Assembly (NCBI GenBank): GCA_009693435.1
Contig: SHXF01000095.1
Location: 1-16,107 of the forward strand
From: Betaproteobacteria bacterium
Lineage (GTDB): Bacteria; Pseudomonadota; Gammaproteobacteria; Burkholderiales; SG8-39
Length of the DNA: 16,107 bases
Reading direction: 5' to 3'
Under the pieces are notes generated by a model. It saw only the letters and a list, made by a program, of their open reading frames with translations, searched no databases and was not told the DNA's origin. Made by a program: the position numbers and the translations under genes. Below, one piece after another: positions 15,801-16,107 of this stretch (positions within the stretch are counted from its first letter, which is position 1; each line of letters begins with the position of its first letter).

Positions 15801-15943
15801 GCCTGGCGGTAGTGGGCGGCCTGCTGCTCTCGCAGTTCCTGACGCTCTATATCACGCCGGTGATTTATATCTACTTCGAACGGTTCCAGCAATGGCTGGT
15901 GCAGCGGCGCCGGCCAGTGCAGGCAACGGGCGTAGCCGACTAG
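12842..15943 (+). CDS. RND multidrug efflux transporter (HAE-1, MdtB/MdtC-like)
   Basis: Inner-membrane proton-driven pump that exports compounds from the inner leaflet and periplasm through an adaptor and an outer-membrane channel. The 1033 residues are normal for the HAE-1 family. It has the typical N-terminus FVRRPVMTVLVMAG, two large periplasmic loops and twelve expected membrane segments. The proton-relay residues are present: Asp401-Asp402 in GFVVDDAIVMLENI, Lys923 in VKKNAIMMIDFA, and Arg954/Arg956 in RFRPIMMTT. The LPNIDFPTI and KKNAIMMIDFAIEAQR segments resemble MdtB/MdtC. Those normally work as a heterotrimer, but only one RND gene follows the adaptor here, so a homotrimer is inferred. 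No strong Shine-Dalgarno is seen. Substrates cannot be predicted. Confidence 0.95.
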   Translation: MNLSELFVRRPVMTVLVMAGILIFGIASYRLLPVSSLPNIDFPTIQVTGELPGASPETMASSVATVLEKQFSSIAGIDQMTSLSSQGITSITIQFSLERDIDAAAQDVNSAIATAARQLPTTMAAPPSFRKVNPADAPVFFLALTSDTLPLSTVNEYAETFLAQRISTISGVAQVQVQGQQKYAVRVQVDPNALAARGVGINEVEQAIASANVNLPTGTLSGKDRTFAIQATGQLFNAEAYRPIIVAYRNGSPVRLSELGRVIDGVQNDKLAAWFKDKRAINLAIYRQPGTNTIQVVDQIKKLLPTFRTEVPAGIEINVLYDRTVTIRESVEDVQFSLILALVLVVLVIFFFLRNIPATLIPTVALPMSIIGTFSFMHLLGYSLDNISLMALTLCVGFVVDDAIVMLENITRHLEMGKSPLKATLDGSKEVAFTIVSMTISLVAVFIPVLFMGGILGRLLHEFAVVIIVAVLISGFVSLTLTPMMCSRILKPHNAEKHGRLFLLSERAFDAVRNAYGSSLRWVIRHMRTTVLFFLGVVVATVMLFMNMPKGFLPSEDSGQLFVFVEAPQDVSFNAMMTNELAVLNIIRADPNVEAAMGFMGSTSFNPALNIGRVIITLKPRSQRKSADEVVRALRPKLNNLMGLRVFVQNVPAIRIGGQLTKSPYQYVIQGASTEELYHWVPIIDAKLKTLPGVIDVSSDLQIARPQVTVEIDRERASALGVSTLQIEAALNNAYGSRQVSSIFTATNQYWVILELEPRYQTDPAALAMLYVRSSAGTLVPLSALAKFTYGVGPMTVSHLGQLPAVTFSFDLRPGVALSEAITTIEKAAQELQVPATLNTRFTGTAQAFQSSLAGMGILLLLSIVVIYLVLGVLYESFIHPVTILSGVPTAGLGAFVTLWLFNIELNMYAFVGIIMLIGIVKKNAIMMIDFAIEAQRNENKAPAEAIVEACLIRFRPIMMTTFAALMGSLPIALSLGAGGDARKPLGLAVVGGLLLSQFLTLYITPVIYIYFERFQQWLVQRRRPVQATGVAD

Positions 15944-15966
15944 CGTTGTCAGGTCGCGCCCGAATG

Positions 15967-16094
15967 GCACTTACTTTAGGTTCGCAGCGATAGAAGCGGC
16001 GGTGTAAGTGTTTGAATAGGCAGGGGTGGCCGACCCAAGGATTGATAGGATGGTTGTTAGCAGACAGCCAAACCATCGCCCCGAAAGGCCAGCC
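15967..16094. mobile_element. Possible edge of an insertion sequence
   Basis: Beyond the pump stop lie CACTTAC (15967-15973) and its exact inverse GTAAGTG (16005-16011). A second inverted repeat follows, GATGGTT (16049-16055) with AACCATC (16071-16077), just ahead of a possible start codon. The layout is like the left end and leader of an insertion sequence, but the window ends before any transposase can be read, so this is only a suspicion. The second repeat could instead be a hairpin at the end of the pump transcript, though it lacks a T-run. Confidence 0.3.
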
Positions 16095-16107
16095 ATGACG
16101 GATCGTA
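16095..16107 (+). CDS. Possible start of a truncated reading frame at the window edge
   Basis: An ATG at 16095 is preceded by GAAAGG at 6-nt spacing, a plausible ribosome site, and begins MTDR before the window ends. Nothing can be said about the product. It could be a transposase if the flanking inverted repeats belong to an insertion sequence. Confidence 0.35.

Overview
The window looks like the chromosome of a Betaproteobacterium. This is inferred from gene order (pilMNOPQ-aroK-aroB divergent from a class A penicillin-binding protein gene, then cyaY / lptM-lysA), from the protein sequences and from the fairly GC-rich DNA. No species can be named from sequence alone. Most of the window is conserved core genome. 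The accessory-looking part is the right end, an RND efflux pair followed by a possible insertion-sequence edge.

Left block, minus strand (6867 down to 176): pilM, pilN, pilO, pilP and pilQ form a tightly packed operon with GTGA or ATGA stop/start overlaps at three of four junctions and a 6-nt gap at the other. It encodes the type IV pilus alignment subcomplex (cytoplasmic PilM, inner-membrane PilN/PilO, lipoprotein PilP) and the outer-membrane secretin PilQ. A strong intrinsic terminator lies 13 nt after pilQ. It separates the pilus genes from aroK-aroB (shikimate kinase and 3-dehydroquinate synthase), which overlap by 19 nt. An extended -10 promoter placed so that transcription would begin at or next to the aroK GTG suggests that aroK has its own, possibly leaderless, transcript.

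Middle, plus strand (about 6870 to 11500): a divergent promoter region separates pilM from mrcA (PBP1a), which makes and cross-links peptidoglycan. The region has a perfect TATAAT for mrcA preceded by an 8-bp direct repeat at 11-bp period. cyaY (bacterial frataxin) lies convergent to mrcA. Divergent from cyaY are lptM (39-aa lipoprotein of the LPS-export machinery) and lysA (diaminopimelate decarboxylase), with a hairpin-bearing 191-nt spacer between them.

Right block, plus strand (11551 to 15943): a periplasmic adaptor and a 1033-residue inner-membrane RND transporter of the MdtA / MdtB-MdtC type form a drug-efflux pair without a TolC-like gene or regulator in view. Between them is an array of five octamers at about 10-bp spacing, the most unusual non-coding structure here. 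The last 140 bases carry inverted repeats and a possible start codon and may be the edge of an insertion sequence. No clearly new biological system was found; the points worth checking are mostly regulatory DNA.
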